DNA from: Pengzhenrongella sp031582905
GTDB taxonomy: Bacteria; Actinomycetota; Actinomycetes; Actinomycetales; Cellulomonadaceae
Direction: 5' to 3'
Assembly (NCBI RefSeq): GCF_031582905.1
Contig: NZ_CP133990.1
Span: forward strand, 1,550,001-1,614,000
Length of the DNA: 64,000 nt
Below, piece after piece: positions 41,933 through 49,958 of the stretch. A program made the translations under genes and the position numbers. The notes beneath the pieces are model-generated. The model was given only the letters and a program-made list of their open reading frames with translations. It did not search any database and had not been told where the DNA came from. Each line of letters begins with the position of its first letter. The stretch's first letter is position 1.

Positions 41933-43141
41933 GGAGGCGACCGCACCCACCACCCGGAACGGCCCGCCCGCCGCCGCCCCGGGCGGGGACGGCACCCTGC
42001 TGACGGACGAGCTCCTCGCCACGATCCGCTCCCGCGCCGCGGCGCTCGACCGGGAGAACGGGTTCCCGCACGAGGACCTCGCCGACCTGGCGGCGGCCGG
42101 GTACCTGCGGGCCTTCGTACCGACCGTGCTCGGCGGCGCCGGCCTGAGCCTGCGCCAGGTGGCCGCCGAGCAGGTCCGGTTGGGCGCGGCCGCCCCGGCG
42201 ACCGCTCTGGCCGTCAACATGCACCTCGTCGTGACCGGGATCGCGCAGGTGCTCGCGGAGCGCGGCGACGACGGCATGCGGTTCGTCCTGGAGGAGGCCG
42301 CGCGCGGGGAGATCTTCGCGTTCGGCAACTCCGAGCCGGGCAACGACCTCGTCATGTTCGCCTCGCGCACGCGGGCCGAGCCCGTGGATGGCGGGGGTAC
42401 CGGTACACCGGGACGAAGATCTTCACGTCGCTGTCCCCGGTGTGGACGCGGCTCGCCACCTTCGGCCTCGACGACTCCGACCCCGACGCACCGGTGCTCG
42501 TCCACGGGGTCGTCCCGCGGGACGCGTCGGGCATCGAGGTCCGCGACGACTGGGACACCCTCGGCATGCGCGCCACGCAGAGCCGCACGACCGTGCTCGA
42601 CGGCGCCGAGGCACCGGCCACGTGGGTGCACCGACGGCTGCCCGTCGGGCCGAGCCGGGACCCGTTCATCTTCGCGCTGTTCGCGGTGTTCGAGGTGCTG
42701 CTGGCCGCGGTCTACACCGGGATCGGCCGACGGGCGGTCGAGCTCGCGGTCGAGGCCGCGCACCGGCGCACCTCGATGAAGAACGGCGGCCGGACCCTTG
42801 CGCAGGACCCGGACATCCGCTGGCGCGTCGCCGAGGCGGCCCTCGCGCAGGACGGCATCGAGCCGCAGGTCGACGCGCTCGCGCGGGACGTCGACGAGCA
42901 GGTCGACCACGGCGCGCAGTGGTTCGCCAAGGTCGTCGGGCTCAAGCACCGGGCGACCGAGAACGCGCGGTTCGTGGTCGACCAGGCGATCCGCGTCTCC
43001 GGTGGGTCGTCCTACTTCAACGGCAGCGAGCTCGGCCGCCTGTACCGGGACGTCCTCGCCGGCCTGTTCCACCCGTCGGATCCGGAGTCGGCGCACGCGA
43101 CGGTGGCGACCGCCTGGCTCGGTCCGGTCGACGCGGGCTGA
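41925..43141 (+). CDS. Acyl-CoA dehydrogenase family protein, one frameshift
   Basis: About 405 residues after correction. N-terminal helical domain (LTDELLATIRSRAAALDREN, LAAAGYLRAFVPTVLGGAG), middle beta domain (FAFGNSEPGNDLVMF, then YRYTGTKIFTSLSPVWTRL, where homologues read NGKKxxTS), DTLGMRATQSRTTVL, and C-terminal helices (VFEVLLAAVYTGIGRRAVEL; FVVDQAIRVSGGSSYFNGSEL, split). No clear catalytic Glu, as in the flavin-dependent acyl-CoA dehydrogenase-like monooxygenase group (DszC or nitroalkane-oxidase-like), so dehydrogenase activity is not certain. The frame breaks at GGGGG 42393-42397. Overlaps the reductase gene. Confidence 0.85.
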
Positions 43142-43278
43142 CGGCGGGTCGGTCGGCGCTCAGGTCCGCGCCCGCGTCTGCCCACGGCAGGCGGAGGGCG
43201 CGGGCCTCGCGCGCTGCAGATCCGGGTGCGGCGACAGCCGTGGATCCGGGGTGGGTCCCCGGCGGCTGACGTCGGCCT

Positions 43279-43788
43279 GTGCCGAGTCGTCTGCTGGTCG
43301 CTCCGCTGGCGTCCACGCCGCCGGCCTCGATCGTGCCGGCCGGTCACCGGCTGGCGCCGGTGCGCCGGTCCGACGCGGAGGCATTGGGACGCACGTACTC
43401 CGGAGGCCCACGGGGGACCGGAGGGCGAGACCACGCTCGACGAGGCGGTCGACGACGTCGTCCGCGCCCTCGACGGCGGGCACGGTGCCCTACTGCCTGC
43501 CGCGAGCCTCGTGGCGTGGGACGGCGCCGTCGTCGTCGGCGCCGTCCTCACCGTGCTCGACGCGCCGTGGCCCGATGTGCCGCGCGGCGCGTTTGTCATC
43601 GACCTGTTCGTCGCCGGGCCGCACCGGCGCCGCGGTACCGGGGCGGCGCTCATGCGCGCTGCCATGGCCGCCGCGCCCGGGGACCGGATCGGCCTGCGCG
43701 TGGAGGACGACGCCGTCGCGGCTCGCGCGCTCTACGCGCGACTCGGCTTCGTGGAGCCTCCTGGCCTCCTGGCCTCCTGGCCTCCTGG
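43279..43788 (+). pseudogene. GNAT acetyltransferase, frameshifted and fused into a microsatellite
   Basis: Starts GTG 43279 (VPAGHRLAPVRRSDAEALGRTYS). Near 43400 the frame changes (one extra base, TACTCCGG) and continues as HGGPEGETTLDEAVDDVV, WDGAVVVGAVLTVLDAPWPD and the acetyl-CoA motif GPHRRRGTGAALMRAAMAAA, then LYARLGFVEPPG, the usual end of a GNAT fold. Instead of a stop the sequence enters four CCTCCTGG repeats and a long arginine-rich frame that I do not consider coding. Whether this is a decayed gene, a sequencing artefact or a switchable end cannot be decided here. Confidence 0.55.
43757..43788. repeat. Octanucleotide repeat (CCTCCTGG)4
   Basis: Four exact tandem copies of an 8-base unit inside coding sequence. 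Eight is not a multiple of three, so gain or loss of a unit changes the downstream frame. Confidence 0.9.
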
Positions 43789-44018
43789 TCTACGGGCCGA
43801 ACCTGTACGCGGGCGTCATCGGCGCCGCGGGCGCCAACGCCGAGATCGGCCTGCACGTCCTGACCGTCGCACTGACGCTCGTCGGGTCCGTGGCCTTCCC
43901 GTTGGGTGCCGCGCTCATCGGAGCGGCGGTCGTGATCGAGACCGTCGCGCCCCAGCTGGCTCCCCGGCCCGGCGGCTCGCATGCGGATGCCGAGGAGCCC
44001 GACGTCGGCGCCAGCTGA
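43789..44018 (+). pseudogene. Membrane-protein fragment without a start codon
   Basis: The frame reads VYGPNLYAGVIGAAGANAEI then GLHVLTVALTLVGSVAFPLG and AALIGAAVVIETVAPQLAPR, two hydrophobic segments followed by a polar tail ending EEPDVGAS at 44018. No start codon with a ribosome binding site lies near; the frame is open upstream only through the repeat and antisense-like sequence. It may be the 3' part of a gene whose start was lost when the (CCTCCTGG)4 repeat formed, or a C-terminal extension of the GNAT protein in another repeat state. Confidence 0.4.
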
Positions 44019-44049
44019 CCGCACCCCGCTCCCATGCCGTTCGGCCGCG

Positions 44050-44304
44050 CTACTTCTGGGTGGTCTTGTAGGGCTTGCCCTCGGCGTCGTACGTGGTCCA
44101 GGACCCCACCGGCTCGCCGGCGACGAACGTGCCCGACCGTTTGAGCGTTCCGTCGATGCGGTACCACTCCCAGTAACCCTCGGGTTGACCGTTCTCGACC
44201 CGACCCCTGGACCAGACCGTCTGCCCGTTGGCGTGGTACTTGACCGTCACCCCGTCCACGATCTCGGTGTGCTTGTCCGCGCCCGAGCGTCTCGACGTCA
44301 TCAC
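44050..44304 (-). CDS. MORN/YwqK-repeat small protein
   Basis: 84 residues built of short YwqK/MORN-type repeats: KYHANGQTVWSRGRVENGQP, EGYWEWYRIDGTLKRSGTF and GEPVGSWTTYDAEGKPYKT. YwqK is the antitoxin of a Bacillus LXG toxin system; many such proteins are called antitoxins only by similarity. No toxin gene is next to this one, so an antitoxin role is not supported here. Stands alone between the membrane fragment and the ferredoxin gene. Confidence 0.75.
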   Translation of the reverse strand: MMTSRRSGADKHTEIVDGVTVKYHANGQTVWSRGRVENGQPEGYWEWYRIDGTLKRSGTFVAGEPVGSWTTYDAEGKPYKTTQK

Positions 44305-44543
44305 GCGATCCTAGGCCCGGCCCTGCGGCGATGACCCGCCCCAGCCGCCCTCGACGGGATGGCTGCGATGTCCGGCAGATCCCGACCTGCGCGGTGCTCG
44401 GGGCTTGGTGAGCAGCGCCTCTCCTGGAGCGACCTTTCGGTTATCGTGCAGGGCCGTCGCCGTGCGTGCGGCGCCCGTCGTCCCGCCTGCCGGGACCTCG
44501 GCTCGACCAGCGTGCCGCACGGCTCGCCATGAAGGAGGTTCCC

Positions 44544-44735
44544 ATGGAGGTGCGCATCGACACCGCCGCCTGCGCCGGGCACGGGGTGTGCGAGGCCCTC
44601 GCTCCGCACATCTTCGAGGTCGATGACGACGACAAGGCGCGCCTCGTCGTCGAGACGATCGACGAATCCGACCGGGGGGACGTCGAGAACGCCGTCCGCC
44701 AGTGCCCGGAGCAAGCCCTGCGCCTGATCGGATGA
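44544..44735 (+). CDS. [3Fe-4S]-type ferredoxin
   Basis: 63 residues with the pattern CAGHGVC near residue 10 and CPEQA near residue 54. The second cysteine of the first cluster motif is replaced by His (CAGHGVC), giving the three-cysteine set of actinobacterial [3Fe-4S] ferredoxins that usually serve cytochromes P450. AAGGAGG precedes ATG 44544. Its stop overlaps the reductase start, so the two are co-translated as an electron-transfer pair. No P450 gene is present in this window. Confidence 0.92.
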   Translation: MEVRIDTAACAGHGVCEALAPHIFEVDDDDKARLVVETIDESDRGDVENAVRQCPEQALRLIG

Positions 44736-45943
44736 GCACGGCCGGGCTCGTGGTCGTCGGGGCCGGCCTGGCCGGGGTGCGCGCCGTCGAGGGCGCTCGA
44801 GGCAGCGGCTTCACCGGGCCGGTGACTCTCCTGGGAGCCGAGACCGACGCGCCGTACGACCGTCCGCCGCTGTCCAAGGCGTTCCTGACCGAGAGTGCCG
44901 CGCTCAGGTACCTGCGCACCGCGGAGAGCCTGCGCGGCGAGCTCGACGTCGACCTCCGGCTCGGCGAGACGGCCACCGCGGTCCACACGGGCACGAGGAC
45001 CGTGACCGTCGGTGCGGAGGAGCTTCCCTACGCCGGGCTGGTGATCGCCACCGGCTCGACCGCCCGGCAGCTGCCAGGGATGCACGGACCTGCTGGTGTG
45101 CACACGCTGCGCAGCCATGCCGACGCCGTCGCGCTGCGTTCGGCGGTCCGTCCGGGGAGCCGCGTCGTCGTCATCGGCGCCGGCTTCATCGGCTCCGAGT
45201 TCGCCTGCTCCGCCTTGCACCTCGGCGCGCAGGTCACCGTGCTCGAGGCTGCTGCCGTGCCCCTCGTGCGGGCGGTCGGTCCCGCGATGGGCGAGGCGCT
45301 CGGTGGTCTGCACGCCAGGCACGGCATCGACGTCCGGTGCGGGGCCGTGGTCGAGGCCGTGATCGGCTCCGACACCGTCGAGGGGGTACGGCTGGCCGAC
45401 GGCCAGGTGCTGCCGGCGGACGTCGTGCTCGTCGGGGTGGGCGCTGCGCCCGTGACGGAGTGGCTCCGCGGCTCAGGCCTGACGATCGAGGACGGCGTCG
45501 TCTGCGACTCGACGCTCAACGCCGGCGCGCCCGGCGTGTACGCGGCCGGGGACATCGCGCGGTGGCACAACCCGACGTTCGACCGATCGATGCGCCTGGA
45601 GCACTGGACCTCGGCGGCGGAGCAGGGTGTGGTCGCCGGCCGCAACGCCGTCGGAACGGGTGAGCCGGTGACCTGCGACGTCGTGCCGTACTTCTGGTCG
45701 GACTGGGTCACCGACCGCATCCAGTTCGTCGGGGTGCCGGAGAGTGACGACGTCGTCTCCGTCGTCGGCTCGGCCGAGACCGGCGACCTGCTGGCCCTCT
45801 ACCGCACCGGTGACCGGGTGACCGGCGCTCTCGGCGTCAATCAGCGACGAGCCGTCCTTCGGCTGCGGCTCCTGATCGGTCAGCGCGCCGCCTGGCAGGA
45901 GGCCGTCGAGCTCGCCCGGTCGATCACCGCCCGCAGGAGCTGA
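44732..45943 (+). CDS. Ferredoxin reductase (FAD-dependent, rubredoxin/putidaredoxin reductase type)
   Basis: 403 residues. FAD-binding VVVGAGLAGVRAVEGARGSG, substrate-side YDRPPLSKAFLT, NAD(P)H-binding VVVIGAGFIGSEFACSALHLG (read in part) with GxGxxG, and the second FAD motif GVYAAGDIARW. The C-terminal reductase domain (LEHWTSAAEQGVVAGRNAVG, VTDRIQFVGVPE) is of the Reductase_C type. It passes electrons from NAD(P)H to the ferredoxin encoded just upstream. Overlaps that gene by ATGA. Confidence 0.92.
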   Translation: MSTAGLVVVGAGLAGVRAVEGARGSGFTGPVTLLGAETDAPYDRPPLSKAFLTESAALRYLRTAESLRGELDVDLRLGETATAVHTGTRTVTVGAEELPYAGLVIATGSTARQLPGMHGPAGVHTLRSHADAVALRSAVRPGSRVVVIGAGFIGSEFACSALHLGAQVTVLEAAAVPLVRAVGPAMGEALGGLHARHGIDVRCGAVVEAVIGSDTVEGVRLADGQVLPADVVLVGVGAAPVTEWLRGSGLTIEDGVVCDSTLNAGAPGVYAAGDIARWHNPTFDRSMRLEHWTSAAEQGVVAGRNAVGTGEPVTCDVVPYFWSDWVTDRIQFVGVPESDDVVSVVGSAETGDLLALYRTGDRVTGALGVNQRRAVLRLRLLIGQRAAWQEAVELARSITARRS

Positions 45944-46046
45944 CCCGTCGGCTCGGCGCTCGGCGGTCGTCGCGCTCGACCTCACCTCACGTCGCCCCGG
46001 CGACGAGGAGGACCCGGACCAGCAGCGCCACGCGCGCGTCGGCAGG

Positions 46047-46334
46047 TCAGCCCGCGGAGGTCGCGCCCCCGGTGGTCAGGGCCGCCGGGGCGGACCACAC
46101 GGCGTCCGTGCCGGACGCGTCGGTGGTTCGGCTGTCGACAGGCCCGGCCTCCGACGTGACGCTCCACGGAGTCATGTGCGGGTCGGTCGGGGTCGCGGGT
46201 GCCCCGAGAAGGGTGGCGCCCGTCGTCACGGTCAGCGCGAGGCCGGCGGCCAGGGCGAGCCAGGACAGCATGCGGCGCTCGGGGGTGTCCATCGCGGTGG
46301 TGGTCAGGGGCAGGGTGGCGGCGTCGGAGGTCAT
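46047..46334 (-). CDS. Hypothetical single-pass or exported protein
   Basis: 95 residues from ATG 46334: a short polar start, one hydrophobic segment (MLSWLALAAGLALTVTTGATLL) and a threonine/serine-rich outer part. No family recognised. The frame is open to 46448, but the extra part is arginine-rich and unlike coding sequence. Weak candidate, at the left edge of the poorly conserved 46-49 kb patch. Confidence 0.45.
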   Translation of the reverse strand: MTSDAATLPLTTTAMDTPERRMLSWLALAAGLALTVTTGATLLGAPATPTDPHMTPWSVTSEAGPVDSRTTDASGTDAVWSAPAALTTGGATSAG

Positions 46335-46552
46335 GCCGACGACGCTACGGAGCGACGCCCGCCGTCCGCGTCGGCCCCCGGACGGGCCGTGGTGCCCCGC
46401 ACGGGATGACGACGCGGTCCCCGGCATCCTCCCGGGGACGGACGGCATCGTCCCGTCCGGCCACCACCGCTACTGATCCCGGCCGGGTCGTCGCCGCCGA
46501 CGTCGCGGCGCCTGCGCGCACCGCCACGCACACATCGCTAGCGTCAGCTCAC

Positions 46553-47068
46553 GTGTCGTCTGGCTCAACGGAACTCAAGGCGTCGGGAAGACGACGACAG
46601 GCGCGCTCGTGCAGCAGCTTCTCCCCGACTCACGGGTGTTCGACGCCGAGAACGTCGGCGCGATGCTCATGGCCATCACCCCGGGGCTACCGGCGACGGA
46701 CTACTTCCAGCACTGGCCGCCGTGGCGTCCACTCGTCGTCGAGACGGCTCGCCGTGTCCTCGAGTACGCGAGCGGCACGTTGGTGGTGCCCATGACCGTC
46801 CTGGTCGAGCGGTACTGGCGCGAGATCAGCGCGGGCCTCGCGCACTACGACATCCCGGTACGGCACTTCGTCCTCCACGCTGACCAGCCGACTCTCCGCG
46901 CACGCATCTCAGCGGACACCGTGCTCGGCCCCGACTCCAGCACCTCGAGCCCTATGTCGAGGCGTCGCGCGACTGGCCTCACGATGAGGCCGAGGTCGTC
47001 GACACCACGGGGGTGACCCCGCTGAGGCCGCCCGGAAGATCGCGGACGCCGTCAACGACCGACGGTGA
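46553..47068 (+). pseudogene. P-loop kinase-like gene with three frameshifts
   Basis: Corrected, it reads VVWLNGTQGVGKTTTGALVQ (Walker A), LLPDSRVFDAENVGAMLMAI, DYFQHWPPWRPLVVETARRV, VPMTVLVERYWREISAGLAH, HFVLHADQPTLRARI and, in the last frame, AEAARKIADAVNDRR with stop 47066-47068. This is the actinobacterial ATP-binding protein group related to shikimate/gluconate-type small-molecule kinases; substrate unknown. Breaks lie at about 46556, 46930-46940 and 47018-47021. The middle one also loses a few expected residues, so true decay is possible, though the other two look like single lost bases. TAGCGT (46539-46544) eight bases before GTG 46553 suggests a leaderless start. Confidence 0.65.
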
Positions 47069-47132
47069 CATTCCACGGCCTCGGGGCGTGTTCGTCACCG
47101 GAGGCGTCGCTCGGCACACGAGCGTGACAGCA

Positions 47133-47168
47133 GCAGATCCGGGCGAGCGCAGCCGCCCTCAACGCGGC
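47133..47168. repeat. 36-bp dispersed repeat, copy A
   Basis: GCAGATCCGGGCGAGCGCAG then CCGCCCTCAACGCGGC; matches copy B at 48569-48604 with one difference. Both copies lie in the 46-49 kb accessory patch. Confidence 0.85.
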
Positions 47169-47218
47169 CTGTGCGGACGCCCCCTGCGAGGCCGTGACCA
47201 GGCCAGCCTCTGATCCGG

Positions 47219-47632
47219 TCAGGATCGTCGCTCGACGGCGACGGCGTCATCTCGCTCCGGCTCGTGGTCAGCGACCAGTCCAGTGTTGAAACGACGTGCA
47301 CATGCTTCTCGTACCTCCAGGTGCCGGCTCAGGAAGGCGCGCTCGTCAAGGCGCTTGCGCCGCAGCCAGCCAGTGACCTCGTCATTGCACTTGCTGGCGT
47401 TACACGAGCCACATGCCGGAACGATGTTGTCCAACGTGTAGCGGCCTCCACGCGAGAGCGCCAGAATGCAGTCGCGCTGCAGGGGCTTGTCGCTCACGCC
47501 GCAGTAGGCACATCCGCCCCACGCGGCCTTGAGCGCCGCCCACTGCTCTTGGGTCAGGTCGTGCGCGACCCGTTCCATGCGGCGCTTGCGCCTGCGGGTG
47601 GCCCTCGCCTTCAAGCTCCGACTGCCCGGCAC
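47219..47632 (-). CDS. HNH-endonuclease-like protein with DC in place of DH
   Basis: 137 residues. A basic N-terminus (KARATRRRKRRMERVAHDLT) is followed by an HNH zinc-finger region: CAYCGVSDKPLQRDCILALS, GGRYTLDNIVPACGSCNASK. Four cysteines (CAYC, CGSC) fit the structural zinc site. At the place where active HNH enzymes have Asp-His the sequence is RDC, so the general-base histidine appears to be Cys; the Asn (DNIVPAC) and the last position remain. It may be an inactive relative or a DNA-binding variant. ATG 47578 (MERVAHD) is an alternative start. Confidence 0.75.
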   Translation of the reverse strand: MPGSRSLKARATRRRKRRMERVAHDLTQEQWAALKAAWGGCAYCGVSDKPLQRDCILALSRGGRYTLDNIVPACGSCNASKCNDEVTGWLRRKRLDERAFLSRHLEVREACARRFNTGLVADHEPERDDAVAVERRS

Positions 47633-47799
47633 CTTGTGAGCCTACGTCGCGCGAGCGCCCAGCCCGCGGAAGCCAACATGGGACGGCGCTCAGAGATATG
47701 GGCCACTCGGTACGAGCCCGGCGCGCTCAGCGGGGCATGACCGGATGCCGTGCTGATGCCGTGCTGCGTTCGCGCGGTCCGCCTCGGTCGGGCGCTGGG

Positions 47800-48069
47800 C
47801 TACCTCTTCGTGATGGCAACCGTGACGCTGTCACCGATGTCCTTGCGCAGGCTCTTCCGAACCTTCGCGCTGAGCGACACCATGTGCCCGCCACTCCCGG
47901 TCACCATGGCACCGACGTCCTCGAGCGTCACGTCGTCGACCCTCACGTTCACCCTGACGGTTCTCTTGGTGCCGAAGAACTCCGCGGAGTCCGGGATCTC
48001 GACGCAGCTCCAAGTGTCTCCCTTGACCTCGACGCCGATGGTCGTCTCAAAGTGCTTTTCCGCGGCCAT
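47800..48069 (-). CDS. DUF1905 protein
   Basis: 89 residues from ATG 48069: KHFETTIGVEVKGDTWSCVEI, AEFFGTKRTVRVNVRVDDV, GGHMVSLSAKVRKSLRKDIG. This is the small beta-barrel DUF1905 domain, often fused or next to YdeI/OmdA-like sequences; function unknown. The frame is open to 48243 but without conservation. Neighbours are unrelated small genes on the same strand. Confidence 0.8.
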   Translation of the reverse strand: MAAEKHFETTIGVEVKGDTWSCVEIPDSAEFFGTKRTVRVNVRVDDVTLEDVGAMVTGSGGHMVSLSAKVRKSLRKDIGDSVTVAITKR

Positions 48070-48206
48070 GCCGACAACGTACAGCTCCACCCACCGCTCT
48101 CCCCGGGACGGTGCGGGTCGCGCTGGCTGCGGCATGACCACGCGGTCGGGTGATTCCCCCAGCACCGTCGTTCGTGCCGGCGTTCGACCTGAAGACTCCT
48201 GCCGGG

Positions 48207-48491
48207 TCACCGTCGAGCCCTTGGCGCCCCGCGCTCCCACCAATGGATGGGCAGTTGCTCGCGCACCGCGGTCGCGACGGACTCGACATCACCCACGTTG
48301 CAGAACTTCCAGAGCTCCTCCGCTGCCCGGGAGTACTGGAGCAGCACTTCGTCAACGTCGAGTGCATCGAGCTGGCCGTCGCGGAAGCCGTCGACTGCTG
48401 TACCGACACGCTCCACCAACACCGCGAGCTGAGCCTCGTGGTAGGTCGCCACGGCCTCGCGTGCACTCTTCCGATCGCCCTTGGAGGACAC
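48207..48491 (-). CDS. Conserved small helical protein of unknown function
   Basis: 94 residues: SSKGDRKSAREAVATYHEAQ, LAVLVERVGTAVDGFRDGQL, DEVLLQYSRAAEELWKFCNV and the end PIHWWERGAPR. I recall this pattern (YHEAQLA; YxRAAxELWKFC; WWERGxPR) from small actinobacterial proteins of unknown function. Predicted all-helical, soluble. Intact, with a start typical of the group (MSSK). Confidence 0.7.
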   Translation of the reverse strand: MSSKGDRKSAREAVATYHEAQLAVLVERVGTAVDGFRDGQLDALDVDEVLLQYSRAAEELWKFCNVGDVESVATAVREQLPIHWWERGAPRARR

Positions 48492-48527
48492 GCGTAGAGG
48501 TTAGGCCGGGACCGCCCGACGCCGAGA

Positions 48528-48896
48528 TCAGCGCGGCAGGCGCGGGGCGGAGACACGCCCCCAACGTGGCAGATCCGGGCGAGCGCAGCCGCCCTCACCG
48601 CGGCAGGTGCGGATGATCGGATTGCTGCTCAAGTTCGCCAGCCGGAACCGGTCACGCACCCGAAGGGGCTCAGGGAAATCGTCGTTGGCTACTTCCTCTA
48701 TCCAGTCGACAGCTGCGTCAGTCAGCGTCACGCCATCCGGGCCGGTCTCGCCCACCCACCACGCCTGCGCAGGCAAGGGGCCGCTCACCCGTTCGATGTC
48801 CCGCACGACGTGCTGGCTGAGCGCTTCTCCGTTGTGGGCGATCAACCAGTCGCGGGAGTCTTGCTGCAGTTGTGGCCACCATGTGTCCAGGGTCAT
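48528..48896 (-). CDS. Hypothetical protein ending in a dispersed repeat
   Basis: 122 residues from ATG 48896 (MTLDTWWPQLQQDSRDWLIA; HNGEALSQHVVRDIERVSGP; DGVTLTDAAVDWIEEVANDD). No family recognised; the composition suggests a small acidic helical protein. The last 20 or so residues (TCRGEGGCARPDL) are encoded by the 36-bp repeat copy B, so the repeat probably replaced or extended the original end. The frame continues upstream to 49172 without clear conservation. Confidence 0.55.
   Translation of the reverse strand: MTLDTWWPQLQQDSRDWLIAHNGEALSQHVVRDIERVSGPLPAQAWWVGETGPDGVTLTDAAVDWIEEVANDDFPEPLRVRDRFRLANLSSNPIIRTCRGEGGCARPDLPRWGRVSAPRLPR
48569..48604. repeat. 36-bp dispersed repeat, copy B
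   Basis: Same as 47133-47168 except one base (CTCACCG instead of CTCAACG). It overlaps the 3' end of the hypothetical gene at 48528. Confidence 0.85.
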
Positions 48897-49238
48897 GGTG
48901 CTGATGCTCCTCGCCGCGGAGCGAGGGAGCAACGGCTTCGTCCGGTGCTCATCGCATCGGAGCGCCGCGGTCATCGGCAGAATCGGCAGCCCGGCCGCGC
49001 GTCCGTCGATGTGATCGGCGGCCACGGCCGACGCGATGTACCACTCGCGTGTGTGTCCCCATTCGCGACGCGTCGCGGGCGCGATCTCCCCATCGCTGCA
49101 AGCCTCTGTTCGCGCTTTCGCTTTCGTGACAGGTCCGCCCGACGGTCGCAGGATGACCCGACACCTCGGCATGGGACGTCCCGGTGCTCGGTCGCCGCGC
49201 GGTCCGGTGTCGTCCCGTGGTGCCGGGAGCGGGGCCGC
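48897..49238. other. Stretch without a secure gene
   Basis: 342 bases. On the minus strand an open frame (48897-49172) reads REWGHTREWYIASAVAADHI and GLPILPMTAALRCDEHRTKP, which looks partly protein-like and could be a decayed gene fused to the hypothetical gene at 48528, but I cannot support a start or family. Confidence 0.4.
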
Positions 49239-49958
49239 TCACCACCCCCGGCGGCGCCACTCCTCGAGGTGCGGGCGCTCGGCGCCGAGCGTCGTGTCCG
49301 CCCCGTGCCCCGGGTACACCCAGGTGCCGTCGTCGAAGCGGTCGAAGACCCGCTCCCGGACGTCGGTGAGCAGCTGCGCGAAGCGATCCGGATCGCGCTG
49401 CGTGTTCCCCACACCGCCCGGGAACAGGCTGTCCCCGGTGAACAGGTGCACCCGCCCCGGGACGGCGTCGGCGCCCCGGTACGCCCCGGACGCCCGCCCC
49501 GGGTCCCGGTCCGGCTCGCGGTAGGCGAGGGCGATCGACCCCAAGGTGTGACCGCGCAACGCGACCACCTCGAGCGTGAGGTGGCCGACCGTGAGGACGT
49601 CCCCGTGGCGCAGGGGGCGGCGCGTGGGGACGGGGATGCCGGCGACGTCGTCGGCCCCCGCCGCCGTCGTGGCGCCGGTGACGGCGACGACGGAGTCCAG
49701 CGCCCCGTGGTGGTCCGCGTGCCGGTGCGTCGTCACCACGACGGCGAGCCGCGCGGACCCGGACCCCTCCCGGACGAGCGCGAGGAGCCGGTCCGGGTCC
49801 GCGGCGGCGTCGACGAGCAGCTGCGACCCGCTCGCCCGGCAGGTGAGGAGGTAGGCGTTGTTGTCCATCGGCCCGACCGACGCCTTGCGGACGACCACCT
49901 CGTCGAGCTCCCGGACGGCGCTGGGCCCCCCAGGCGTCACCTCACCGCTGTAGGGCAT
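49239..49958 (-). CDS. Metallo-beta-lactamase-fold hydrolase, glyoxalase-II-like
   Basis: 239 residues. Metal ligands are clear: THRHADHHGAL (HxHxDH with R at the second position), GHTLGSIA, TGDSLFPGGVGNT and YPGHGADTTLG. These define the two-metal hydrolase fold of glyoxalase II and related thioesterases. Start ATG 49958 overlaps the end of the GH15 gene by 17 bases, so the two are one transcription unit. Substrate unknown. Confidence 0.9.
   Translation of the reverse strand: MPYSGEVTPGGPSAVRELDEVVVRKASVGPMDNNAYLLTCRASGSQLLVDAAADPDRLLALVREGSGSARLAVVVTTHRHADHHGALDSVVAVTGATTAAGADDVAGIPVPTRRPLRHGDVLTVGHLTLEVVALRGHTLGSIALAYREPDRDPGRASGAYRGADAVPGRVHLFTGDSLFPGGVGNTQRDPDRFAQLLTDVRERVFDRFDDGTWVYPGHGADTTLGAERPHLEEWRRRGW

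Noticed and set aside
43213..43240. Third copy of the 36-bp repeat
   Set aside because: Only the first 14 bases or so (GCAGATCCGGGTGCG...) resemble the repeat; similarity is too short to count.
44050..44304. Toxin-antitoxin module
   Set aside because: The YwqK-like repeat protein has no toxin-like partner in the adjacent genes.
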